Of a stretch of 64,000 nucleotides of DNA, positions 8,971-16,375 are shown piece after piece. A model generated the notes under the pieces. The model was not told the origin of the DNA and searched no databases. It saw only the letters and a program-made list of their open reading frames with translations. Numbering within the stretch: the stretch's first letter is position 1; every line of letters begins with the position of its first letter. This stretch comes from Algoriphagus mannitolivorans DSM 15301 (lineage in GTDB: Bacteria; Bacteroidota; Bacteroidia; Cytophagales; Cyclobacteriaceae): contig NZ_AUBV01000007.1 of assembly GCF_000429425.1 (NCBI RefSeq), positions 186,001 to 250,000 on the forward strand. The letters are read 5' to 3'. A program made the translations under genes and the position numbers.

Positions 8971-10153
8971 CGCTGTTCACTTTATGGAAGATGGCTGTTT
9001 GGTTACCCAAAATTCGGGTAAATCCTTTTACATCTTCTCCGGTATATCCCTTATTCATTTCTCCATAGCTGCCAAACTTGGAGGACATCAAATCATGGGC
9101 TGAGGTGATTCCCAACAAGGTGAAGTGGTAGGGTTTCAACAATACACGAACTTCTCCAGTCACAAATTCTTGGGTGCTGGAAAGAAATGCTTCCAGATTT
9201 CTCATGACAGGATCCAAGTAGTGGCCTTCATGTAAATGGTTGCCATAGAATTCGGAAAGTTGATTTTTCCAGAACATCTGCCACTTGGTCAAAGTATGTT
9301 TTTCCAGCAATTGATGTCCTTTAATGATGATAATCGGTCCGGCAGCTTCAAATCCAACGCGACCTTTGATCCCGATGATGGTGTCACCTACGTGGATATC
9401 ACGGCCGATTCCATAAGGAGCCGCCAAAGCTTGAACTTCCTGGATAGCATCCACTGGATTTCCATAGTTGACTCCATTCACACCTTTCAATTCGCCTTTT
9501 TCAAAAGAAAGTCTAATTTCTTTCGGCTCGGTTTCGGATACTTGGGTTGGCCAAGCTTCTTCTGGTAGAAATTCGGAGGACGTCAAGGTTTCCTTTCCAC
9601 CCACAGATGTTCCCCAAATTCCTTTATTGATAGAATAGGCTGCCTTTTCGAAGTTCATGGAAACGCCATGTTTCTTCAGGTATTCGATTTCCTCCTGACG
9701 GGAAAGTTTCAAATCCCGGATCGGAGTGATGATTTCTATATCTGGAACAATCGTCTGGAAAATCATATCAAATCTCACCTGATCATTTCCGGCTCCTGTA
9801 GATCCATGCGCAACGGCTTTAGCACCGATTGATTTAGCATATTCTGCCAATGACTTAGCTTGAAGGATCCTTTCAGCAGATACAGATAGGGGGTAGGTAG
9901 CGTTTTTCAGTACGTTTCCAAAGACCAAATATTTGATCACCTCCTGATAATAGGTGTCTACTACTTCCAAAATAGTGAATGAAGCAATGCCCAGACTTTT
10001 GGCTCGGGTTTCAATAGTTTCCAGTTCTTCTTTGGAAAACCCGCCGGTGTTAACCAAAACTGCATGAACCTCATAGCCCAAATCTTTGGAAAGGTGCAGT
10101 GCACAAAAGGTGGTATCTAAGCCTCCACTATAGGCTAAAACTACTTTTTTCAT
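8963..10153 (-). CDS. argG: Argininosuccinate synthase
   Basis: ATP-dependent ligase joining citrulline and aspartate, 396 aa. The P-loop of the N-type ATP pyrophosphatase family, AYSGGLDTT, is at residues 7-15. Family motifs HGSTGAGNDQVRF and the C-terminal substrate region are intact. It is the second gene of the arg operon, 32 bases after the GNAT gene. That argG comes before the early-step genes is common in Bacteroidota arg clusters. Confidence 0.96.
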   Translation of the reverse strand: MKKVVLAYSGGLDTTFCALHLSKDLGYEVHAVLVNTGGFSKEELETIETRAKSLGIASFTILEVVDTYYQEVIKYLVFGNVLKNATYPLSVSAERILQAKSLAEYAKSIGAKAVAHGSTGAGNDQVRFDMIFQTIVPDIEIITPIRDLKLSRQEEIEYLKKHGVSMNFEKAAYSINKGIWGTSVGGKETLTSSEFLPEEAWPTQVSETEPKEIRLSFEKGELKGVNGVNYGNPVDAIQEVQALAAPYGIGRDIHVGDTIIGIKGRVGFEAAGPIIIIKGHQLLEKHTLTKWQMFWKNQLSEFYGNHLHEGHYLDPVMRNLEAFLSSTQEFVTGEVRVLLKPYHFTLLGITSAHDLMSSKFGSYGEMNKGYTGEDVKGFTRILGNQTAIFHKVNSDD

Positions 10154-10185
10154 TTTTTAATAGGTTTATTCCCTTGGGAAATAGA

Positions 10186-10869
10186 TTAAAGAAGGAAGCT
10201 CTTCACCGAATCCTTTGATTTGGTCAATTTGAGCATTACATATTTTTTCAAGCGCACCCAACGATCGAAGAGCTTGATTTCTTTTTTGAAATTCTCTCTC
10301 AAAGCTAGGTCTTCCGTATGGTTTTTCTTTGCATTTGGATCATAAAGCATGGCCGTGCAAAGACAGTTTTGACGGTTTTTTGCCATCAAAATCTCATAAT
10401 TGATGCAGCTTTGGCAACCTTTCCAAAACTCTTGGTCATCCGTCAAGTCTGCATAAGATACAGGAATGTAGCCCAATTCAGAGTTGATTTTCATGACTGC
10501 CGCTCCTGTAGTCAATCCAAAAATCTTGGATTCTGGGTATTTTTTGCGGCTGAGTTTGAAGATTTCCTGCTTGATTTTTCGGGCCAAACCATACTTTCTG
10601 AATTCCGGAGAAACGATCAAACCGGAATTAGCCACGTATTTTCCGTGCCCCCAGGCCTCGATGTAGCAAAATCCTGCCCAAGTCCCATCAGAAGTCAGGG
10701 CAATAACTGCCTTTCCTTCTTCCATTTTGGTTTCGATATAAGCCGGACTTCGTTTGGCTATACCAGTACCACGGGCTTTGGCGGAATTTTCCATTTCCTC
10801 CGTGATTTGAGTTGAGTAGGCTTTGTGGGAGGAATCGGCTACGATAATTTTGAAAGAGATTTCTTCCAT
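10186..10869 (-). CDS. GNAT family acyltransferase heading the arg operon (probable N-acylglutamate synthase role)
   Basis: A 227-aa GNAT-fold protein from the ATG at 10869; an upstream GTG would give 264 aa, but its extra 37 residues look like leader sequence. The acyl-CoA binding segment SPEFRKYGLARKIKQEI lies near the middle, followed by LGYIPVSYADLT. The C-terminal half has a cysteine-rich stretch (CQSC and NCLC), unusual for GNAT proteins. No classical argA or argJ is present and this is the first operon gene, so it is the best candidate for acylating glutamate. That function is inferred from position and fold, not from specific substrate residues. Confidence 0.7.
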   Translation of the reverse strand: MEEISFKIIVADSSHKAYSTQITEEMENSAKARGTGIAKRSPAYIETKMEEGKAVIALTSDGTWAGFCYIEAWGHGKYVANSGLIVSPEFRKYGLARKIKQEIFKLSRKKYPESKIFGLTTGAAVMKINSELGYIPVSYADLTDDQEFWKGCQSCINYEILMAKNRQNCLCTAMLYDPNAKKNHTEDLALRENFKKEIKLFDRWVRLKKYVMLKLTKSKDSVKSFLL

Positions 10870-10984
10870 TGAGTTTGCATGAATGGTCCTTGTCCTCACG
10901 GACTTGGCTTTGGGAATGAATAATTTACTTACGGGATTAGGCGAGGGACGTTCTCCACGTGGGAAAACAGGATATGACACAGGG

Positions 10985-11104
10985 TCAAACCCTAAAAGTA
11001 AACCTTGTCCTCCTCAGAGGAGAAAAATTAGGCATAGCAACAGCACTCAACTCTAAGGTGATTTCGTGAGAAGTTTTTGCCGCTATGTCTTTGGTGTAAA
11101 TCAT
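10985..11104 (-). CDS. Possible Arg-codon-rich leader peptide, 39 aa
   Basis: An ATG-started frame ends in LRRTRFTFRV followed by TGA, with four AGG arginine codons among its last nine codons. It lies immediately upstream of the first gene of the arginine operon, the layout expected of a transcription-attenuation leader sensing charged tRNA-Arg. No Shine-Dalgarno is close to this ATG: the only strong one is about 24 bases upstream and better placed for an overlapping frame. I cannot show a terminator/antiterminator pair. Coding status is uncertain. Confidence 0.35.
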   Translation of the reverse strand: MIYTKDIAAKTSHEITLELSAVAMPNFSPLRRTRFTFRV

Positions 11105-11120
11105 GCTTTTGAAGGTGCAA
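11028..11120 (-). CDS. Possible Cys-ending leader peptide, 30 aa (TTG start)
   Basis: A strong Shine-Dalgarno, AAGGAGG (plus coordinates 11129-11135), which is unusual in this phylum, is followed eight bases later by a TTG codon. The frame reads 30 residues and ends VECCCYA then TAA, with three consecutive cysteine codons (TGC TGT TGC). Clusters of one amino acid just before a stop are typical of leader peptides, but cysteine is not the product of the downstream operon. It overlaps the Arg-rich frame, and at most one of them may be real. Confidence 0.35.
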   Translation of the reverse strand: MHLQKHDLHQRHSGKNFSRNHLRVECCCYA

Positions 11121-11128
11121 ATGTTGTA

Positions 11129-11135
11129 CCTCCTT
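11129..11135 (-). promoter_or_regulatory. Strong Shine-Dalgarno in the arg leader
   Basis: AAGGAGG on the minus strand is fully complementary to the 16S rRNA tail. Few other genes in the window show one. It sits 8 bases before a TTG and about 24 bases before an ATG in the untranslated leader of the arg operon, which suggests that a short peptide is translated there. Confidence 0.5.
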
Positions 11136-11198
11136 GAATCAATTGCAAGATTTTATTGCAAAAATTTGGCTTTATTCTTGAAATTTTTAAAAAAAAGT

Positions 11199-11218
11199 AA
11201 AAAACAAGGCTGTTTTTT
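11199..11218 (-). terminator. Possible terminator after class V aminotransferase
   Basis: AAAAAACA (11199-11206) pairs with TGTTTTTT (11211-11218) around a four-base loop. On the minus strand, after the aminotransferase stop at 11256, it is followed by TACTTTTTTTT. The stem is AT-rich and weak. The same interval must also hold the arg operon promoter, which I could not place. Confidence 0.4.
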
Positions 11219-11255
11219 GAAATTATGATGGCATTATTTGGCTTTCTAGACTTAA

Positions 11256-12503
11256 TCAAGAATCTGCCATCTCTTTTAATGCCTTGACTAGCTGATCACA
11301 ATCTGCTGTGGATGTGTAGATATTCGGCGAAACCCGAACACCTTTCACTCCCGCACCGTCAATTGGGGCGGTGAAGATTTTATACTTTTCCATCAAAACC
11401 TTTCCCATGTCTGCCGGAGTATATTTTTCTACCCATACGTTCCCGATTCCGCAGCATCGCTCTGGTTCAATCGGGGTATTGACTTTGATCCCCGGATAAT
11501 TTCTTACTTGATCGGACCAATATTTCTGAATAAATCTCAGCCTTTCTTCTTTCCTTTTGCTTCCAATTCGATTCTGAAATGCGATAGAATCAAGAACTGT
11601 CAAATCTGTGGCGGCAGGATGCGTCCCGATATGATTCAGATATCCGATGGTCTTCAGACCCAGATCAAAAGGAGCTAAAAGAGGCTGAATCTTAGAAATC
11701 TTGTCTTTTTTCACATAAAGCAAACCTGCTCCCAGTGGCACACTCAGCCATTTGTGCAGGCTTGATCCGTAATAATCACAGTCCAATTCATGCATGTTAA
11801 AGGTAAAATGCCCTACAGCATGTGCTCCATCCAACATGACATCCACGCCCAGCGAGTGGGCCATGTCTGCAATTTTTCGCACCGGAAGAATATGGCCGGT
11901 TATGTTCACAATATGCGGCACCATGATCAGCTTTGTCTTTGGAGAAATGGCTTTTCGATAGACCTCTACAATTTCCTCATCGCTTTGCGGATGCATGGGA
12001 ATATCCACCTTGACTGTCTTGATCCCCCAACGTTTACTGGCCAATTCAAACATGGATTGCATACTGCCATAATCTTGGTTGGAAAAAACTGCCTCATCTC
12101 CGGGAGTCCAAGGAAAACCTGAGATGATCAAATCCAATGATTCAGTCGTATTTCGTGTTAAAACAAGTTCCTCCGGATCTGCACCTACCAGTTCTGCCAA
12201 AGCTGCGGCAGATTTGGCTTTGTTGGCTACCTGAACCCCTCGCATATAGAAGGAAGCCTGATAATTCACTTCCCGGATATGCCCAATGTATTTCTCCAGA
12301 ATTTCTTCAGGGAGGAAGCAATAATAGCCGTTTTCGAAATTGAGATAATCCTGTTTGATTCGGTACCCCGCACGGATTTGTTCCCAAATATCCGCTGATT
12401 CCCAATTCAATTTTTCAAATGAAAAAGCCTTGGATTTGGCTGGAAATACAGTGCCTCCGATTCCGAAGGCGGCTAGGTATTTTAGAAAGGATCGCTTATT
12501 CAT
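11256..12503 (-). CDS. Class V aminotransferase-fold PLP enzyme, probably exported
   Basis: A 415-aa protein of the aminotransferase class V fold (cysteine desulfurase / isopenicillin-N epimerase-like). The N-terminus, MNKRSFLKYLAAFGIGG, resembles a Tat-type signal (KR-S-F-L-K). Motifs include TRNTTESLDL near residue 119, DGAHAVGHF for PLP contact, and the Schiff-base lysine candidate in SSLHKWLS. Related proteins are found in the periplasm of many Bacteroidota; the substrate is unknown. It follows the small zinc-ribbon gene by 18 bases on the same strand. Confidence 0.8.
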   Translation of the reverse strand: MNKRSFLKYLAAFGIGGTVFPAKSKAFSFEKLNWESADIWEQIRAGYRIKQDYLNFENGYYCFLPEEILEKYIGHIREVNYQASFYMRGVQVANKAKSAAALAELVGADPEELVLTRNTTESLDLIISGFPWTPGDEAVFSNQDYGSMQSMFELASKRWGIKTVKVDIPMHPQSDEEIVEVYRKAISPKTKLIMVPHIVNITGHILPVRKIADMAHSLGVDVMLDGAHAVGHFTFNMHELDCDYYGSSLHKWLSVPLGAGLLYVKKDKISKIQPLLAPFDLGLKTIGYLNHIGTHPAATDLTVLDSIAFQNRIGSKRKEERLRFIQKYWSDQVRNYPGIKVNTPIEPERCCGIGNVWVEKYTPADMGKVLMEKYKIFTAPIDGAGVKGVRVSPNIYTSTADCDQLVKALKEMADS

Positions 12504-12521
12504 TTTCGTATTGGAGGTGGA

Positions 12522-12683
12522 TTATAATACATAGGAAAGTAGCCAGATAATCACCAGAATAATCGCCGTCCACGTAATCCAAGGACGTCTCTTGGGGAAT
12601 TCAAATTGGCAGATCGGGCAAATCTCTGCTTTTGAATCTATCTCCATGGCGCAGGAAGGGCATTCTTTGGTTTTTAAAGGCAT
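12522..12683 (-). CDS. Small zinc-ribbon membrane protein, 53 aa
   Basis: A short gene with two CPxC-like knuckles, CPSC (residues 8-11) and CPIC (22-25), forming a zinc ribbon, followed by a single hydrophobic helix at about residues 37-53 (WITWTAIILVIIWLL). The frame starts at ATG 12683 and ends 18 bases before the aminotransferase start. It resembles the small zinc-ribbon/TM proteins common in Bacteroidota. No function is known. Codon use and the clean Cys spacing support a real gene. Confidence 0.75.
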   Translation of the reverse strand: MPLKTKECPSCAMEIDSKAEICPICQFEFPKRRPWITWTAIILVIIWLLSYVL

Positions 12684-12821
12684 TGAACTCTTTCAGGGAA
12701 TTTCTGATTTGTCTTTTAAGTAAATAAAAAATGGAATGAAATCCAGCATGATAATCGACTTATTAGGGTTTGCTAAATCTTAAGCGGGATTTCATTTGAC
12801 TTCCGTAAAAAATCAAAACAT

Positions 12822-13529
12822 ATGAAAATCGAAATTTGGTCTGACGTAGTTTGCCCTTTTTGCTATATCGGAAAGAGAAAGCTTGAGAAAGCTTTAGAAA
12901 AATTTACACACAAGGATAAGGTGGAGTTAGAGTGGAAAAGCTTTCAGCTAAACCCAGATCAGGTAACTAACCCGGATCTTAACACGCTAGAGCACCTGGC
13001 CCAGTCCAAAGGTTGGTCAATGGCCCAAACCCGACAGATAACTTCCAATGTTGTAGAAATGGCGAAAGAAGAAGGCTTGGAATTTGATTTTGAAAAAGCC
13101 GTGGTAGCCAACACCAAACGAGCCCATCAACTGATTCACTTGGCCAAAGAATCAGGTAAGCAGGATGAAATGAAAGAAAGACTTTTGAAGGCTTATTTTT
13201 CGGAAGGTAAGAATGTCGATGATTTGAATACCCTGATAGACCTTGGAAAGCAGGTTGGGATCGAGGAAGAAAAAATTAAAGTGACGCTTGAATCTAATTC
13301 CCTACAAGAGGCAGTAGATCAGGATATTTATGAATCCAGATTGATAGGCGTCAGGGGTGTTCCATTTTTTGTACTTGATCGGAAGTTTGGAATCTCAGGT
13401 GCACAACCCGATGAAGTTTTTGACCAAACACTTGAAAAGGCCTGGGCAGAATTTGCCAAAAACAATCCCGTTTTAGAGATCACATCGGGAACTGAGGGAG
13501 GAAGTTGCGACCTTGAAGGGAACTGTTAA
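12822..13529 (+). CDS. DsbA family oxidoreductase (FrnE-like)
   Basis: Thioredoxin-fold protein of 235 aa with the active site CPFC (C11, C14) followed by YIGKRKLE, typical of FrnE/2-hydroxychromene isomerase-like DsbA proteins. The cis-proline loop VRGVPFF and GAQPDEVF are present. There is no signal peptide, so it is probably cytoplasmic and may act in thiol redox balance. It ends in a Cys-bearing tail (GGSCDLEGNC). Monocistronic, convergent with the SMP-30 gene. Confidence 0.88.
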   Translation: MKIEIWSDVVCPFCYIGKRKLEKALEKFTHKDKVELEWKSFQLNPDQVTNPDLNTLEHLAQSKGWSMAQTRQITSNVVEMAKEEGLEFDFEKAVVANTKRAHQLIHLAKESGKQDEMKERLLKAYFSEGKNVDDLNTLIDLGKQVGIEEEKIKVTLESNSLQEAVDQDIYESRLIGVRGVPFFVLDRKFGISGAQPDEVFDQTLEKAWAEFAKNNPVLEITSGTEGGSCDLEGNC

Positions 13530-13539
13530 TTCAAAGCAT

Positions 13540-13590
13540 AGACGGAAGACCGAAGCAAAATACTTCCGTCTTCTGTCTCCTGTCTTCCGG
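13540..13590. repeat. Extragenic GAAGAC-type repeat with inverted arms
   Basis: Between two convergent genes, AGACGGAAG (13540-13548) pairs with CTTCCGTCT (13563-13571), flanked by further GAAGAC/GTCTTC units. Similar GGAAGAC/CGAAGAC strings occur in other intergenic spots at 28976-29016 and 60194-60215. The arms could act as a two-way terminator, but there is no clear T-run. Confidence 0.5.
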
Positions 13591-13594
13591 CTCC

Positions 13595-14518
13595 CTACCA
13601 CACCCCTCTGGCTTTCATTTTTAATGTATAAACTGAGCCCATTGCGGTGATAAAAAGGGTTCTTCGATCCAAAGCTCCAAAAGTTACGTTAGCGGTCCAA
13701 TTTTCAGGTACTGGAATGTGAGCAATCTGGACCCCGTTTTTATCAAAAACAGTTACTCCTTTTCCGGTAAGGTAGACATTACCCCGATCATCGATGGTCA
13801 TTCCGTCTGAGCCCATTTCGCAAAATAAAGTCTTATTGATGAGGTACCCGTCTTCCTGAATTTCATATTTCCAGGTTTTCTTGTCGTTGATATCCGCCAC
13901 ATAAAGATACTTTCCATCTGGAGTGCCGATTATTCCATTAGGCTGTACCAAATCTTCCGCTACCCGAAAGAGCTCTGTACGGTCATCAGAGAGAAAATAA
14001 ACATGTTTTCCATCCTGTTCGGATTCTTTTCCTCTGATCCCTTCCCAATAATCTCTAGGGTAAAGAGGATCGGTGAAGTACAATCCTCCTTTTGGTCTCA
14101 CCCAAATATCGTTGGGACCATTTAGCTTTTTGCCTTTAAATGAGGAAACCAAAACCTTCTCTTTTCCAGTAAAAGGGTCAATTTCCCAAAGCTCATTATT
14201 CAAGTCAGCTGCTGCGATCAGCTTTCCATCCAATTGAAAATAAAGCCCATTGGAACGACCTGCACCATCCTTGAAAAGCGTGATTTGGTTACTGTTGGGA
14301 TTCCATCTGTAGATTTTATCATTCGGCTGGTCGGTAAAAAAGACGTCACCTTGGCGATTGATGGCTGGGCCTTCGGTGAAGCTAAAGCCATCTTGGACCT
14401 TAGTCAATTCGGCGTTTTTGGCTACAATTCCTTTTTTATCCTCGATTTGGGCTATTAGAGAACTTGAGGATAAAATCAATGCGGCCAAGGCCAAGGTGCT
14501 TTTGAAATTCATTTTCAT
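13595..14518 (-). CDS. SMP-30/gluconolactonase-like beta-propeller protein, secreted
   Basis: A 307-aa protein from the ATG at 14518, with signal peptide MKMNFKSTLALAALILSSSSLIAQ. The body has SMP-30/LRE motifs: FTEGPAINRQGDVFFTD, GRSNGLYF, LNGPNDIWV and QPNGIIGTPDGK, which carry the metal-binding acidic and asparagine residues. Likely a periplasmic lactonase acting on sugar lactones. It begins four bases after the stop of the PD40 protein gene, so the two form an operon. Confidence 0.85.
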   Translation of the reverse strand: MKMNFKSTLALAALILSSSSLIAQIEDKKGIVAKNAELTKVQDGFSFTEGPAINRQGDVFFTDQPNDKIYRWNPNSNQITLFKDGAGRSNGLYFQLDGKLIAAADLNNELWEIDPFTGKEKVLVSSFKGKKLNGPNDIWVRPKGGLYFTDPLYPRDYWEGIRGKESEQDGKHVYFLSDDRTELFRVAEDLVQPNGIIGTPDGKYLYVADINDKKTWKYEIQEDGYLINKTLFCEMGSDGMTIDDRGNVYLTGKGVTVFDKNGVQIAHIPVPENWTANVTFGALDRRTLFITAMGSVYTLKMKARGVW

Positions 14519-14522
14519 AGGT

Positions 14523-15422
14523 TTAGGGTTGATTGCGTTGCATGACAAAGACTAATTTATTTAAGTCAGGACTATAGGCCATTCGAGTGATTTTTTGGTG
14601 GGTAGAGGAGGGTATTTTGCCCAGAGATTTCCATACCGATTCAGTCCCTTTTCGGATAAATATTTCTTCTCCGGAGGCCATCAGCAGATGGTTTTTATCC
14701 ACCCAAATAAAGTCCTGAGAGTCGGGGAGAGTATATCCGTAATCTTTATACGTCTTCTTTTTGATGTCATAGGAAGAAATGGAGATACTATTTTTATTAT
14801 CCACTGACTTCTGATCATTTAGATCTAAATAGGATATTTCGGCGCTTTTTGGACGGTTTTTTACACTTCTTCCTACCCAGGAGCAAATCTCCTCCAGATT
14901 TCCTTTTCCATGGGCATAAATCAGTTTATTAGGCTCCCCTAAGACAAACATAGCGGCTTTGTTATCATACCAATCGTAATAGCCAACCGGGGCAATGTCA
15001 TCGTACAGGAGCTCTGCCGGCTCTCCGGTGACTGGATAAAGCCAAAGCCTTTGGGATCCATCCGGTTCAACTACTACTGCAGAAATGTACTGTTTACAAT
15101 CGGTTAAAGCAGGAGAGTACTCACTTCGATCGGCCGTTTTAGAGAAGTTGGTAAAATTACCGGTTCGGAAACTGTAAAGGATTATGTCATGATTTCCCTT
15201 GTTATCAGCAGCCGAAAAAACAAGTTCTGAGTCGTTAATAAAATTGGGTTGGTTGTCGTATTCTGCCCGATTAGTAAGAGTTTTAGCAGATTGGTGAATG
15301 AGTTCTAACTTTCCTCCTTTGCCCTGAGTATCTACCACCCAAAGGTCAAAACTCCCTTGAGCCAATGTCGAGGAAGCAATCAAGAAGAACAGAATAAGGT
15401 GAATTAAGGTAATTTTTCGCAT
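14523..15422 (-). CDS. Secreted TolB/PD40-type beta-propeller protein
   Basis: A 299-aa protein with a clear signal peptide (MRKITLIHLILFFLIASSTLAQ) and repeated WD40-like PD40 blades such as DNQPNFINDSELVFSAADNKGNHDI and SEYSPALTDCKQYISAVV. No catalytic motif is seen. It probably binds ligand or protein in the periplasm. Translationally close to the SMP-30 gene downstream. Confidence 0.75.
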   Translation of the reverse strand: MRKITLIHLILFFLIASSTLAQGSFDLWVVDTQGKGGKLELIHQSAKTLTNRAEYDNQPNFINDSELVFSAADNKGNHDIILYSFRTGNFTNFSKTADRSEYSPALTDCKQYISAVVVEPDGSQRLWLYPVTGEPAELLYDDIAPVGYYDWYDNKAAMFVLGEPNKLIYAHGKGNLEEICSWVGRSVKNRPKSAEISYLDLNDQKSVDNKNSISISSYDIKKKTYKDYGYTLPDSQDFIWVDKNHLLMASGEEIFIRKGTESVWKSLGKIPSSTHQKITRMAYSPDLNKLVFVMQRNQP

Positions 15423-15521
15423 AGGGTTTTTCCTCGCGGTCCAAATTACAAAATGGCTGGAAAAAGGCTTGGAGATTGTGGTTCTTTTTCATGGTAGGAA
15501 CAAAAAGCCGAAATTAAACTG

Positions 15522-15547
15522 TACATTATCGGACATTATTTTGTCCA
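15522..15547 (+). promoter_or_regulatory. Possible enhancer with TGTCC/GGACA half-sites
   Basis: TGTAC-ATTATC-GGACA-TTATTT-TGTCC: three half-sites of one inverted motif, with GGACA (15531-15535) facing TGTCC (15542-15546). It sits about 65-90 bases upstream of the candidate sigma-54 box, a suitable place for an NtrC-type activator. The cognate regulator is not in the window. Confidence 0.4.
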
Positions 15548-15609
15548 TTAATCACCCAAAAGGAAATCAAAAAGTGCGAATACTTGCTCTAATGGCCTAA
15601 TTGGTGAGA

Positions 15610-15625
15610 TGGCACCTTTTTCGTA
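15610..15625 (+). promoter_or_regulatory. Candidate sigma-54 promoter for DUF2752-TM2
   Basis: TGGCACCTTTTTCGTA matches the TGGCACG-N4-TTGCA pattern in the -24 part and partly in the -12 part. An overlapping alternative is TTG (15601-15603), 20 bases, TACTTTCC (15624-15631), close to the Bacteroidota housekeeping pattern. Either puts transcription start next to the ATG at 15637, so the mRNA may be almost leaderless. Confidence 0.35.
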
Positions 15626-15636
15626 CTTTCCCTGAC

Positions 15637-15942
15637 ATGAAAGAAAAACTTCATTGGCTTCAACAGATTCCTTTAGAATTGATTTTCTGGATAGGCAGTA
15701 TCATCGCCATTTTGACAATCAATCCCGAAGCTGTGGATCATTTCAGCCTTTGTCCTTTATACAATCTGGGGTTTAGTTGGTGTCCGGGATGCGGTTTAGG
15801 AAGATCGATGAGTTTATTAGCTCAGGGCGAAATTCAAGCATCCTGGTCGATGCACCCGCTGGCCATGCTTGCCTTTGTAGTGATCTTTCACAGAATATGG
15901 ACTTTAATCAAACACTTAAAAACAACACACAATTATGGCTAA
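15637..15942 (+). CDS. DUF2752 membrane protein
   Basis: A 101-aa protein from the ATG at 15637, chosen because promoter-like sequence covers the upstream in-frame start at 15601. It has two hydrophobic segments and the DUF2752 core FSLCPLYNLGFSWCPGCGLGRS, with the CPGCGLGR turn. The function of the family is unknown; it is membrane-embedded. It overlaps the TM2 gene by eight bases. Confidence 0.8.
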   Translation: MKEKLHWLQQIPLELIFWIGSIIAILTINPEAVDHFSLCPLYNLGFSWCPGCGLGRSMSLLAQGEIQASWSMHPLAMLAFVVIFHRIWTLIKHLKTTHNYG

Positions 15943-16315
15943 TGTATTGAGACATCTCCCTGAATTAGAAGGTATGGAACTGGGATATATCCAGGGATTG
16001 ATGAAAAATATGGATGAAGATCAAGCCTCTCTTTTTGCTCAAGTCTATAGAGCTCGAAGAAAGGACTCCCAAATGATCCTGATTCTGACCTTGATTGGCT
16101 TCTTTGGTTTCGCCGGATTGCATCGTTTTATTCTTGGTCAGGTAGGTTTGGGAATTCTCTATATCCTGACCGTTGGCTTATGCTTCATTGGAACGATCGT
16201 GGATTTGGTCAACTATAAGAGTTTGGCTTATGAATATAATGTGAAAATGGCCCATGAAACACTTTCGATGATATCCACTCATTTTCCTAGCTCAGGATCA
16301 TCTACAACAGAATAA
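15935..16315 (+). CDS. TM2 domain protein
   Basis: A 126-aa protein whose central region is a TM2 domain: two membrane segments joined by a short turn, with GLHRFILGQVGLGILYILTVG and the acidic end VDLVNYK. The N-terminal 45 residues are polar and may bind a partner. The 5' end overlaps the DUF2752 gene. The family has no firmly known function in bacteria. Pairing with DUF2752 suggests a joint membrane role. Confidence 0.85.
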   Translation: MANVLRHLPELEGMELGYIQGLMKNMDEDQASLFAQVYRARRKDSQMILILTLIGFFGFAGLHRFILGQVGLGILYILTVGLCFIGTIVDLVNYKSLAYEYNVKMAHETLSMISTHFPSSGSSTTE

Positions 16316-16375
16316 AATCCTCTAACCACTAACAATAGCCTTTGGCGGGGTAAAATCCTGCCAGAGGTTTTTTTT

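Noticed and set aside
10870..10980. Longer GNAT start (GTG at 10980)
   Set aside because: The extra 37 residues do not look like a GNAT N-terminus and overlap the leader; the ATG at 10869 is a better start.
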